A stretch of 14,915 bases of DNA. Source: JBFWIW01 sp050253535 (GTDB taxonomy: Bacteria; Bacillota; Clostridia; Oscillospirales; Oscillospiraceae). The notes under the pieces are model-generated. The model was not told the DNA's origin. It worked only from the letters and a program-made list of their open reading frames with translations, and searched no databases. Position 1 is the first letter of the stretch; each line of letters opens with the position of its first letter. Made by a program: the position numbers and the translations under genes. Positions 1 to 6,278 of this stretch are shown piece by piece. The stretch covers positions 1-14,915 of the forward strand of contig JBFWIW010000067.1 in assembly GCA_050253535.1 (NCBI GenBank), in the 5' to 3' direction.

Positions 1-177
1 AGCTCACGATTTTGTTTAACAAACAGCGAGGCGCAATATTAAATCCAGATGATTTTCTGGAAATAAACATTTTGCTGATAACAAAGCAGTTGTATATAAA
101 GACAAAATTATTATGAATACCTGAGGCGGGCATTATAAACCAGCTCTAAACCAAATATAACGATTACGTATTAAAAT
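1..177. other. A+T-rich intergenic DNA upstream of sigG
   Basis: No convincing coding sequence is visible. It presumably carries the sigG promoter. A GTATA at 92-96 and a CATTATA at 131-137 resemble parts of forespore sigma-factor promoters, but neither has a partner element at the expected spacing, so no promoter is called. The upstream gene lies outside the window. Confidence 0.4.
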
Positions 178-233
178 ACCTCCCCTAGGAAATACTGACA
201 GAGCAAGTCGGTATTTCAGGGAGGTCTTTTTTT
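178..233 (+). promoter_or_regulatory. sigG leader hairpin that sequesters the ribosome binding site
   Basis: ACCTCCC at 178-184 pairs with GGGAGGT at 219-225. AAATACTGAC at 190-199 pairs with GTCGGTATTT at 207-216, with one G-U pair. The loop is 200-206 and an internal loop is formed by 185-189 and 217-218. The right arm contains the Shine-Dalgarno AGGGAGG (218-224) of the TTG start at 232. Seven Ts (227-233) follow the stem, so it also has the form of an intrinsic terminator. In Bacillus subtilis a conserved sigG leader hairpin and a weak start codon are reported to damp translation; the same role here is inference. Confidence 0.75.
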
Positions 234-1002
234 GCAGAACAAGGTTGAGATCTGCGGAGCAAATACTGCGCGGCTCAAGGTGCTGAAAAATGAAGAGACG
301 ATGGCACTTCTGGAAAGGAGCAGGGCGGGCGATAAAAAGGCGCGCGAGGAGCTCATATCCGGGAACCTTCGACTCGTCCTTTCAGCCATCCAGAAATTCA
401 CGAACAGGGGGGAACTCGCCGATGATCTGTTTCAGGTGGGCTGCATAGGGCTCATAAAGGCAATAGACAATTTTGACACCAGCCTTAACGTCCGTTTTTC
501 CACCTATGGCGTTCCGATGATTATCGGGGAGATACGCCGGTATCTGCGCGACAACAGCCCGATAAGGGTGAGCCGGAGCATACGAGATACGGCGTATAAG
601 GTCCTTCAGACGAAAGAAAGTCTCATGAGCCAGAGCCAGCGCGAGCCGACCGTTGACGAAATTGCAAAGGCCCTCGATATAAAGCGGTCGGAAGTTGTTA
701 CCGCAATGGATGCCATTATGGATCCGGTCTCACTTTACGAACCGATCTACACTGACGGCGGCGATGCCGTCTGCGGCATCGACCAGATAGGTGACACAAA
801 AAATACAGATGAAAACTGGCTGGAGCAGATAGCTATAAACGAGGCGATGTCCCGCTTGGGCGACAGGGAAAAACACATTCTGAACCTGCGCTTTTACGAG
901 GGCAAGACTCAGATGCAGGTGGCACAGGAGATAGGTATAAGTCAGGCGCAGGTATCGAGGCTCGAGAAAAACGCCATTAGACAGATAAAGAAAAACATCT
1001 GA
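232..1002 (+). CDS. sigG: RNA polymerase sporulation sigma factor SigG
   Basis: Sigma-70 family factor that directs late transcription in the forespore. The 256 residues are close to the roughly 260 of B. subtilis SigG. The N-terminus NKVEICG is typical of SigG rather than SigF. Region 2 covers about 44-110, with DDLFQVGCIGLIKAID at 64-79 and the strongly conserved MIIGEIRRYLRDN at 96-108. Region 3 is about 115-165. Region 4 is about 200-256, with the helix-turn-helix TQMQVAQEIGISQAQVSRLE at 226-245. The start is TTG at 232, because AGGGAGG lies 7 bases upstream and the protein then begins exactly where the family does. That ribosome binding site is inside a hairpin, and the rare start codon should lower translation further. 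SigE, often the neighbour upstream, is not in the window. SigF is the only close alternative and fits less well at the N-terminus. Confidence 0.95.
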   Translation: MQNKVEICGANTARLKVLKNEETMALLERSRAGDKKAREELISGNLRLVLSAIQKFTNRGELADDLFQVGCIGLIKAIDNFDTSLNVRFSTYGVPMIIGEIRRYLRDNSPIRVSRSIRDTAYKVLQTKESLMSQSQREPTVDEIAKALDIKRSEVVTAMDAIMDPVSLYEPIYTDGGDAVCGIDQIGDTKNTDENWLEQIAINEAMSRLGDREKHILNLRFYEGKTQMQVAQEIGISQAQVSRLEKNAIRQIKKNI

Positions 1003-1007
1003 GTAAG

Positions 1008-1050
1008 ACAGCCATGTGACAAACTTAGGGAATTTTGTCTGTTATGCTGT
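1008..1050 (+). terminator. Weak imperfect hairpin after sigG
   Basis: ACAGC at 1008-1012 pairs with GCTGT at 1046-1050, and GACAAA at 1018-1023 pairs with TTTGTC at 1034-1039, separated by an internal loop. There is no proper T-run behind it, so it is only a candidate terminator between sigG and the ilvE promoter. Confidence 0.3.
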
Positions 1051-1091
1051 ATATATTTGTCTTTATTGCTATTAATCGGTGCAATAAACTG

Positions 1092-1120
1092 TTGCGAATA
1101 ATTCACTGATTTGTTATAAT
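1092..1120 (+). promoter_or_regulatory. Housekeeping promoter of ilvE
   Basis: The -35 box is TTGCGA (1092-1097), the spacer is 17 bases and the -10 box is a perfect TATAAT (1115-1120), preceded by an extended TG (1112-1113). Transcription would start near 1127, leaving a leader of only about 20 bases, which excludes a T-box or riboswitch. The ribosome binding site AAGGGG is at 1136-1141, 8 bases before ATG 1150. Confidence 0.8.
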
Positions 1121-1149
1121 ATACAATCATCAAAAAAGGGGTTGTCATA

Positions 1150-2217
1150 ATGCAACAAATCAGAATAGAACTGACAAAGAATCCGAAACAAAAGCCGGAT
1201 ATGAATAAGCTCCCCTTTGGAACATATTTTTCCGACCACATGTTTCTCATGAACTACGAGTCCGGTAAGGGCTGGTTAAATCCCAGAATCGTACCTTACG
1301 GTCCGTTCGTACTTGACCCTTCCTGCATGGTATTTCACTATGCGCAGGAGATATTCGAGGGACTGAAGGCGTATAGAACGAAGGACGGCGGTGTCCAGCT
1401 TTTCAGACCGGAAGAGAATTTTAAGAGAATGAACGTCTCCGGCGAGCGTATGTCCATACCGCCCGTCGATGTTGATTTTTGCATAGAGGCTCTTAAAAAA
1501 CTCATTGAGATTGAGAAAGACTGGATACCAACTGCCGAAGCGGCGAGTCTGTATGTCCGCCCGTTTATATTTGCGACCGACGAACATGTCGGAGTCCACG
1601 CCAGCCACACATATATTTTTGCAATTATCCTCAGCCCGTCGGGCAGCTATTATCCCGAGGGACTGAACCCTGTTAAAATTATGATTGAGGACGAGGATGT
1701 GCGCGCGGTGAAAGGCGGCACGGGCTATACCAAATGCGGCGGCAACTACGCGGCGTCTCTCCGGGCTGGAGAGAGAGCGGCGGAAAAGGGCTATACGCAG
1801 GTCCTGTGGCTCGACGGTATCCATAGGAAGTATATCGAAGAGGTCGGCGCGATGAACATCATGTTCAAAATAGCCGGCAAAGTGGTGACTCCTGAACTTC
1901 AGGGCAGTGTTTTGCCGGGCATAACCAGAAAGTCCATTCTCCAGGTCGCGAGGGAGTGGGGGTATACAGTTGAGGAACGTCCGATAAGTGTCGACGAGGT
2001 CATTGAATGCGCGAAAAACGGTACGCTTGAGGAGATCTGGGGCACAGGTACCGCGGCCGTTGTCTCGCCTGTCGGTGAGATTGCCTACAAAAATGATAAG
2101 TTTGTCATAGGCGGCGGAGAAATCGGGCAGCTTACGCAGAAACTGTATGACGAGCTCACCGGTGTACAGTGGGGTATAATACCTGATAAACGCGGATGGA
2201 TAGCTAAAGTCTGCTGA
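1150..2217 (+). CDS. ilvE: Branched-chain-amino-acid aminotransferase
   Basis: Pyridoxal-phosphate enzyme that transfers amino groups between glutamate and the 2-oxo acids of leucine, isoleucine and valine, in the cytoplasm. The 355 residues fit the longer, eukaryote-like bacterial class (fold-type IV). FEGLKAYR lies at 69-76. The PLP lysine is K195 in GYTKCGGNYAAS, the same setting as K202 of human BCAT. EVGAMN at 231-236 is the conserved active-site strand, and GTGTAAVVSP at 298-307 is the phosphate-binding and C-terminal signature. LDGIHRKYIEEVGAMN matches the subgroup that takes branched-chain substrates. The gene is monocistronic: it has its own promoter, and stem-loop terminators follow. 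No other ilv or leu gene is near, so it probably serves both synthesis and breakdown. Confident call. Confidence 0.95.
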   Translation: MQQIRIELTKNPKQKPDMNKLPFGTYFSDHMFLMNYESGKGWLNPRIVPYGPFVLDPSCMVFHYAQEIFEGLKAYRTKDGGVQLFRPEENFKRMNVSGERMSIPPVDVDFCIEALKKLIEIEKDWIPTAEAASLYVRPFIFATDEHVGVHASHTYIFAIILSPSGSYYPEGLNPVKIMIEDEDVRAVKGGTGYTKCGGNYAASLRAGERAAEKGYTQVLWLDGIHRKYIEEVGAMNIMFKIAGKVVTPELQGSVLPGITRKSILQVAREWGYTVEERPISVDEVIECAKNGTLEEIWGTGTAAVVSPVGEIAYKNDKFVIGGGEIGQLTQKLYDELTGVQWGIIPDKRGWIAKVC

Positions 2218-2247
2218 TTGCAAAAAGACCTTGTTTTTCGGCAATCA
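2215..2247 (+). terminator. First stem-loop after ilvE
   Basis: TGATTGC (2215-2221, including the stop codon) pairs with GCAATCA (2241-2247), and the A-run 2222-2226 pairs with the T-run 2234-2238. No T-run follows it. A small GGCTC/GAGCC hairpin at 2260-2273 comes next. These are secondary structures ahead of the stronger terminator at 2282. Confidence 0.35.
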
Positions 2248-2281
2248 CAAAAATAGTTCGGCTCTGCGGAGCCTTGAAAGT

Positions 2282-2322
2282 GCGCATTGCAGGAAATGAT
2301 TTTCTGCAATGCGCTTTTAATT
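2282..2322 (+). terminator. Intrinsic terminator of ilvE
   Basis: GCGCATTGCAG (2282-2292) pairs with CTGCAATGCGC (2304-2314). The stem extends inward through a G-U and three A-T pairs to a TGA loop (2297-2299), and TTTTAATT follows at 2315. This is a strong intrinsic terminator reading on the plus strand. Confidence 0.85.
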
Positions 2323-2418
2323 GACCTTATGTAGATTTTATGGCAGGATGATGGATACATTCAAAAATATCTCCCGGTCTAATACAAACTGAAATAGTAA
2401 TAATATATGGTCTTTATG

Positions 2419-2459
2419 CATTTCGAGCCGCGGTATAGTTCCGCGGCTCGAAATGTTTT
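2419..2459. terminator. Perfect 15-bp stem-loop between convergent ilvE and uracil permease
   Basis: CATTTCGAGCCGCGG (2419-2433) is perfectly inverted at 2441-2455, with a seven-base loop. It lies 15 bases beyond the permease stop codon, so it probably ends the pyrR operon. The four Ts (2456-2459) are on the plus-strand side, so it should also act as a backstop for ilvE. The minus-strand side lacks a T-run. Confidence 0.65.
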
Positions 2460-2470
2460 ATATCGGAAAA

Positions 2471-3916
2471 TTAATCTTTGTAGTCAACGGCACCGGCTGA
2501 CGTCAGGGTTATCTGAGCCGCATCGTTGTCGCTCTCATCTTCCTTGCTGTCAGGAATGATAAGGTTGAGAAGGATAGCTACAATAGTGGCTATTGCGAGC
2601 GGAGAGAACTCAACGGTGCCTATCATGATTTTGAGCTGGGTAAGGCCGGTGATATCGCCGGCGAGGCTCATGGCTCCGAGGCCGATGCCTATGGCTAAAG
2701 TGACGGAGACGACGATCAGGTTCTTGCTGTTGCCGAAGTCAACCTTGCCTTCGACGAGAGCGCGCAGACCGGAGGCGGAGATCATACCGAAGAGGACGAT
2801 TGAGGCGCCGCCTATGACAGGGGAGGGAATGGAACTTAAAATTTCTCCGAATGGGACAAAGATACCCAAAACGACGGCCATGCAGGCAGCCATAAAGAGG
2901 TTTCTGGGATTGTAGTTCTTAGTGATGGCCAGGACTGCTGTGTTCTCACCGTAAGTGGTGTTCGCCGGGCCGCCGAGAAGGCCGGCGAGCATTGTTGCGG
3001 TACCGTCGCCCAGGACTGTCCTGTGCAGGCCGGGATCAACCATGAAGTCCTTGCCGCAGACCGCGGAGTTTGCGGAGATGTCGCCGAGATGTTCCATGAA
3101 GGTAACTATAGCCAGAGGCACAATCATAAGGATTGAGGAGACGAGCATGCTGCCGTCAATGTTTCCGAGGCCGTCCTTGCCCCAAAAGCTCCAGACGTCC
3201 TTGGCCTGCTGAAAGATGAAGATATCGCCGGAGAAACTGATGGAGACAAGCCCGATGAATGCGCTGTAAATATAGCCTACGATAAAGCCCAAAAGAATGG
3301 GGATTACCTTGAGAAAACTCTTCGGTTTGGCCAATGCATTAACAAGGACAATGGAAAGAGCGGTAACAATTGCGGCCGACCACTGTTTCCACGCGACGCC
3401 GGCATCACCCATATATTGGCCCCAGGCGCCGAAGTTTTCGCCGCCGACAAGGTAATTCGCAAGAATGTTATTCCAGAACATTTTAGGGGCCAGAATCATA
3501 CCGATAATGATTATAACAGGACCAACCACGATGGGAGGAAACAGTTTCTTAACTTTTTTTACGCCGACGGCCTTAATGATTGCGGAGAATATGACATAGA
3601 CGAATCCCGCGAGAATGATGGAGATCATTACACAGGCCATCCTCTGGCTCCATTCGGGGGAGCCTATGGCGAATTCACCGCCGCCTACGATTGTTATGAG
3701 CGCCGGTAAAAACGCGAAGCTGCTGCCGAGAAAGACCGGCACCTTTTTCTTGGTGATGAAATAGAAGCAGATGGTGCCGAGGCCTGCGGAAAGGAGTGCG
3801 ACTGAGATGCTCATGCCCGCAAGAACAGGGACTAGCATGGTTGCGCCGAGCATAGCGAACATGTGCTGGAAACTCATAATTGCTGCGCGGCCGGCGCTGG
3901 TTTTGTTGTTACCCAT
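2471..3916 (-). CDS. uraA: Uracil permease (NCS2 / nucleobase:cation symporter)
   Basis: Integral membrane transporter that imports uracil with cations. The 481 residues are mostly hydrophobic segments, slightly longer than Escherichia coli UraA (429). NCS2 landmarks are the SFQH motif at 15-18 near the start, FMEHLGDISANSA at 273-285 holding the conserved substrate-site glutamate (E275), and GGPANTTYGENT at 315-326 with the second acidic site (E324). D279 occupies the place where UraA has H245, a variant I recall in clostridial members. The C-terminus is a short acidic tail. The start is supported by GGGAGGA about 7 bases upstream. The gene follows pyrR by 21 bases with no attenuator of its own, so it shares the PyrR switch. 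That linkage favours uracil over xanthine or uric acid as substrate. It could equally be named pyrP. Confidence 0.9.
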   Translation of the reverse strand: MGNNKTSAGRAAIMSFQHMFAMLGATMLVPVLAGMSISVALLSAGLGTICFYFITKKKVPVFLGSSFAFLPALITIVGGGEFAIGSPEWSQRMACVMISIILAGFVYVIFSAIIKAVGVKKVKKLFPPIVVGPVIIIIGMILAPKMFWNNILANYLVGGENFGAWGQYMGDAGVAWKQWSAAIVTALSIVLVNALAKPKSFLKVIPILLGFIVGYIYSAFIGLVSISFSGDIFIFQQAKDVWSFWGKDGLGNIDGSMLVSSILMIVPLAIVTFMEHLGDISANSAVCGKDFMVDPGLHRTVLGDGTATMLAGLLGGPANTTYGENTAVLAITKNYNPRNLFMAACMAVVLGIFVPFGEILSSIPSPVIGGASIVLFGMISASGLRALVEGKVDFGNSKNLIVVSVTLAIGIGLGAMSLAGDITGLTQLKIMIGTVEFSPLAIATIVAILLNLIIPDSKEDESDNDAAQITLTSAGAVDYKD

Positions 3917-3937
3917 TATTTTTTCCTCCCTATATTT

Positions 3938-4477
3938 TTAAACTCTTTCAAGTATGCTGACGCACGTTTTTCCATCGGTCTCATTAATTTCAACCGATAC
4001 TACCTCAGAAAGCGAGGTGGGAATATTCTTGCCGACGAAATTGGCTTTAATTGGGAGCTCCGAATGGCCCCTGTCGATTAGCGCAAAGAGCTGTATCCTT
4101 GCCGGTCTGCCGATATTCATGACAGCCTCTAGCGCGGCCCGCGCCGTCCTTCCCGTGAAAATCACGTCGTCAACCAGAACGACGGTCTTATCGCGGATCG
4201 TGAAGGGAACGTCAGAAACCCCGACGACAGGCATATCGGATAGAGCTGTCAGGTCGTCGCGATAGAAGGTGATGTCCAACTCGCCCACGGGGATTTCGAT
4301 GCCGGATATCGAACGGATATTCGCGGCGATACGTTTTGCGAGAGGCACACCGCGCGTTTTAATACCAATAAGACACAGATTTCCCGCACCGTCATTTTTC
4401 TCGATAATCTGATGCGAGATGCGGATCAAGGCGCGCTCAACCGCGAGCTCATCCATTATCATTGCCTTAAATTTCAA
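3938..4477 (-). CDS. pyrR: Bifunctional pyr operon attenuator and uracil phosphoribosyltransferase PyrR
   Basis: Cytoplasmic RNA-binding regulator that senses UMP/UTP and also converts uracil plus PRPP to UMP. The 179 residues match B. subtilis PyrR (181). IGIKTRGVPLAKR is the N-terminal signature. VGELDITFYRDD is the conserved hood region. VVLVDDVIFTGRTARAAL is the PRPP-binding loop. IDRGHSELPI and VGKNIPTS are the C-terminal PyrR motifs. The start is TTG at 4477, because GGAGGT (4485-4490) lies 7 bases upstream and the protein then begins LKFKAMIMDE, in register with known PyrR. A longer reading from 4516 would begin inside the terminator leader and is rejected. The gene heads a two-gene operon with the uracil permease, and the attenuator before it implies autoregulation. 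Confidence 0.95.
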   Translation of the reverse strand: MKFKAMIMDELAVERALIRISHQIIEKNDGAGNLCLIGIKTRGVPLAKRIAANIRSISGIEIPVGELDITFYRDDLTALSDMPVVGVSDVPFTIRDKTVVLVDDVIFTGRTARAALEAVMNIGRPARIQLFALIDRGHSELPIKANFVGKNIPTSLSEVVSVEINETDGKTCVSILERV

Positions 4478-4497
4478 AAAATGCACCTCCGGACAAT

Positions 4498-4526
4498 AAA
4501 AAAACCTTGTCCACAACCGGACAAGG
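4498..4526 (-). terminator. Intrinsic terminator of the pyrR leader (attenuator arm)
   Basis: On the minus strand CCTTGTCC (4526-4519) pairs with GGACAAGG (4512-4505) around a six-base loop, and seven Ts (4504-4498) follow. It sits between the promoter and the pyrR ribosome binding site, so it must be conditional. Confidence 0.9.
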
Positions 4527-4605
4527 CAAACCCCAAGCGGCTATCCCAAAGTGGGAAGCGCACAATATGGTGACACCTTGTCGGCAGCTCCGTACCGTCT
4601 TAAAG
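4498..4605 (-). promoter_or_regulatory. PyrR-responsive attenuator (anti-antiterminator, antiterminator, terminator)
   Basis: The minus-strand segment 4605-4576 folds like a PyrR-binding anti-antiterminator: CTTT pairs with AAGG at the base, an internal loop follows, then CGG pairs with CCG and carries the apical loop. GACAAGG (4582-4576) at its 3' side can instead pair with CCTTGTC of the terminator's 5' arm to form an antiterminator. With UMP-bound PyrR the terminator would form; without it the operon would be read. A small TCCCA/TGGGA hairpin lies between the two. The apical loop departs from the published PyrR-binding consensus. The mechanism comes from the B. subtilis pyr system; its use here is inferred from sequence. 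Confidence 0.8.
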
Positions 4606-4617
4606 ATATCTGAGCGG

Positions 4618-4646
4618 AGTATACCACCAGAAGGGGCCAAGGTCAA
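4618..4646 (-). promoter_or_regulatory. Housekeeping promoter of the pyrR-uraA operon
   Basis: On the minus strand, TTGACC (4646-4641), a 17-base spacer and TATACT (4623-4618). Transcription would start near 4611, just before the PyrR-binding fold. It is divergent from the lysA promoter. Confidence 0.85.
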
Positions 4647-4685
4647 GAAATATTTCACAATATGTAGTATTTTGTTTTAAGATGG

Positions 4686-4714
4686 TTGCAAATGTTGATT
4701 CTTTGTATTAAAAT
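4686..4714 (+). promoter_or_regulatory. Probable promoter of lysA
   Basis: TTGCAA (4686-4691), a 17-base spacer and TAAAAT (4709-4714). The leader to ATG 4762 is about 40 bases, too short for a lysine riboswitch. The ribosome binding site AGAAGGA is at 4746-4752. Confidence 0.55.
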
Positions 4715-4761
4715 CAAATGAAAACTCAAGCCGCAGTTAAGGCATAGAAGGATTTGATAAG

Positions 4762-6000
4762 ATGAAGAAGACATTTATTAACCTCCGGCAGGCCGAAGAG
4801 ATAGCAAAGACCTATCCGACGCCTTATCACATCTACGACGAACATGGAATACGCGAAAGGGCCCGCATGCTCAAAAAGGCGTTTTCGTGGAATCCGGGCT
4901 TCAAGGAATTCTTTGCCGTCAAGGCCACGCCGAATCCGTCCATATTGAAGATACTCGCGGAGGAGGGGTGCGGTACCGACTGTTCCTCACTCACGGAGCT
5001 CATGCTCAGCGAATCATGCGGTATAATGGGCGAAGAGATCATGTTTTCCTCCAATGCGACACCGCCGGAGGAATTTCTGAAGGCACGCGGACTTGGCGCG
5101 ATTATTAATCTCGACGACTATACCCATGTGAAATTTTTAAACGATCTCTGCGGGATACCGAAGAAGATATGCTGCCGCTATAATCCCGGCGGTGTGATGG
5201 CGCTGTCCAACGGGGTGATGGACAACCCTGGTGACGCAAAATACGGCATGACAAAGGAACAGATGATAAAAGCCTACCGCGAGCTTATGGCGCTGGGCGC
5301 AGAAGAATTCGGTATACACGCCTTTCTTGTAAGCAACGCTATCTCGAACGAATACTACCCGGAGCTAGCCGCCATCCTGTTCGAGCTTGCTGTGGAACTC
5401 AAGCATAAGACAGGCGCGAATATTACCTTCATAAATCTCTCGGGAGGTGTCGGGGTACCTTACAGGCCCGGAGAGCAGGAAAACGATATCGATGTGATCG
5501 GCGAAGGTGTGCGTAAGGCTTACGAGCGTATCCTTGTGCCGGCGGGCCTCGGAAATGTGAAGATTTTTACGGAACTCGGCAGATACATGCTGGCGCCTTT
5601 CGGATGCCTGGTTGCCAAAGCAGTACATGAAAAGCACATTTACAAGGAGTATATCGGTTTGGACGCCTGCGCTTGTAATCTTATGCGGCCGGCCATGTAC
5701 GGCTCGTACCACCATATAACGGTACTGGGTAAAGAGAACGAGCGCTGTGACCACGTCTATGATGTGACGGGTTCTCTCTGTGAAAATAACGATAAATTTG
5801 CCATAGACAGAGTTCTGCCGAAGATAGATATCGGCGACTATATCGTCATGCATGACACAGGCGCGCACGGCTTTTCCATGGGCTACAACTATAATGGCAA
5901 ACTCCGTTCGGCGGAACTGCTGCTCTGCGAAGATGGAAGCGTTAAAATGATACGCCGCGCAGAGACGCCGGAGGACTATTTCGCAACGCTGAAATTTTAA
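4762..6000 (+). CDS. lysA: Diaminopimelate decarboxylase
   Basis: PLP-dependent fold-type III decarboxylase that converts meso-diaminopimelate to lysine, the last step of lysine synthesis. The 412 residues are a normal length. The PLP lysine is K54 in EFFAVKATPN. The phosphate-binding glycine strand is LSGGVGVPY at 226-234. C340-E341 in DVTGSLCENNDKFA provide the cysteine and glutamate of the second active site. HDTGAHGFSMGYNYN at 364-378 is the C-terminal signature with the tyrosine that contacts PLP. Several motifs are shifted from the textbook enzyme: HAFLVSN (186-192) replaces HxHxGS, ELGRYM (271-276) replaces EPGR, and CENND replaces CESGD. I recall this pattern from a widespread clostridial subgroup annotated LysA. 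A related amino acid or polyamine-precursor decarboxylase is possible but less likely. It is a single-gene unit, divergent from pyrR. Confidence 0.88.
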   Translation: MKKTFINLRQAEEIAKTYPTPYHIYDEHGIRERARMLKKAFSWNPGFKEFFAVKATPNPSILKILAEEGCGTDCSSLTELMLSESCGIMGEEIMFSSNATPPEEFLKARGLGAIINLDDYTHVKFLNDLCGIPKKICCRYNPGGVMALSNGVMDNPGDAKYGMTKEQMIKAYRELMALGAEEFGIHAFLVSNAISNEYYPELAAILFELAVELKHKTGANITFINLSGGVGVPYRPGEQENDIDVIGEGVRKAYERILVPAGLGNVKIFTELGRYMLAPFGCLVAKAVHEKHIYKEYIGLDACACNLMRPAMYGSYHHITVLGKENERCDHVYDVTGSLCENNDKFAIDRVLPKIDIGDYIVMHDTGAHGFSMGYNYNGKLRSAELLLCEDGSVKMIRRAETPEDYFATLKF

Positions 6001-6002
6001 CC

Positions 6003-6037
6003 TGCCGAAGAAGCCGCTTTCAGCGGCTTCTTCGGCA
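6003..6037. terminator. Perfect 15-bp stem-loop right after lysA
   Basis: TGCCGAAGAAGCCGC (6003-6017) is perfectly inverted at 6023-6037 around a TTTCA loop, beginning 2 bases after the lysA stop codon. No T-run follows on either strand, so it may protect the 3' end or pause polymerase, with termination finished at 6216-6249. Confidence 0.6.
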
Positions 6038-6069
6038 AAAGGGTTCTCGCCCTGCTGGGCTCGAGCGGA

Positions 6070-6177
6070 AAGGCGTCCGGGAAATGAATCCCCGGACACC
6101 TTGGTATCCAATGTTTTACGCCGGCCAGACCAGCAAGACTCGCCGTGTCCGGCGCAAAACCTTTCGTACGGCGAAAG
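6070..6177. other. Cluster of stem-loops between lysA and potD
   Basis: Three inverted repeats lie in a row. AAGGCGTCCGGG (6070-6081) faces CCCGGACACCTT (6091-6102) with one mismatch. CGCCGG (6119-6124) faces CCGGCG (6149-6154). CTTTCG (6161-6166) faces CGAAAG (6172-6177). There is no credible coding sequence. It could be a degenerate intergenic repeat or a structured 3' region; its function is unknown. Confidence 0.4.
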
Positions 6178-6215
6178 AACGTTTGGACAAAGGACGATGC
6201 TTTTTGACAAGCTGA

Positions 6216-6249
6216 AAAAAAGCTTCCGGATTTTTCCGGAAGCTTTTTT
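6216..6249. terminator. Bidirectional intrinsic terminator for lysA and the pot operon
   Basis: Six As plus GCTTCCGG (6216-6229) pair with CCGGAAGC plus six Ts (6236-6249) around a six-base loop. The A/T flanks give a T-run on both strands. It therefore serves the convergent lysA and potABCD units. Confidence 0.85.
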
Positions 6250-6278
6250 GCTGGCTTTTTCGATTGAGTTCTATCAGA

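Noticed and set aside
92..137. Forespore-type (sigma F/G) promoter for sigG
   Set aside because: GTATA (92-96), TGAATA (114-119) and CATTATA (131-137) look like single elements, but no pair has the expected spacing.
942..1250. Minus-strand open frame with a hydrophobic stretch between sigG and ilvE
   Set aside because: It overlaps the end of sigG, the ilvE promoter and the ilvE start. The hydrophobicity comes from A+T-rich DNA, and no Shine-Dalgarno site is seen.
1276..2244. Long minus-strand open frame of 322 codons opposite ilvE
   Set aside because: It lies wholly antisense to a clear aminotransferase gene, resembles no family and has no ribosome binding site; it is a shadow frame.
4715..4761. 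Lysine riboswitch before lysA
   Set aside because: The leader after the proposed promoter is only about 40 bases, far too short for the L-box fold.
5365..6210. Minus-strand open frame of 281 codons opposite the end of lysA
   Set aside because: It is antisense to a well-supported gene and runs through the lysA 3' hairpin; no family resemblance.
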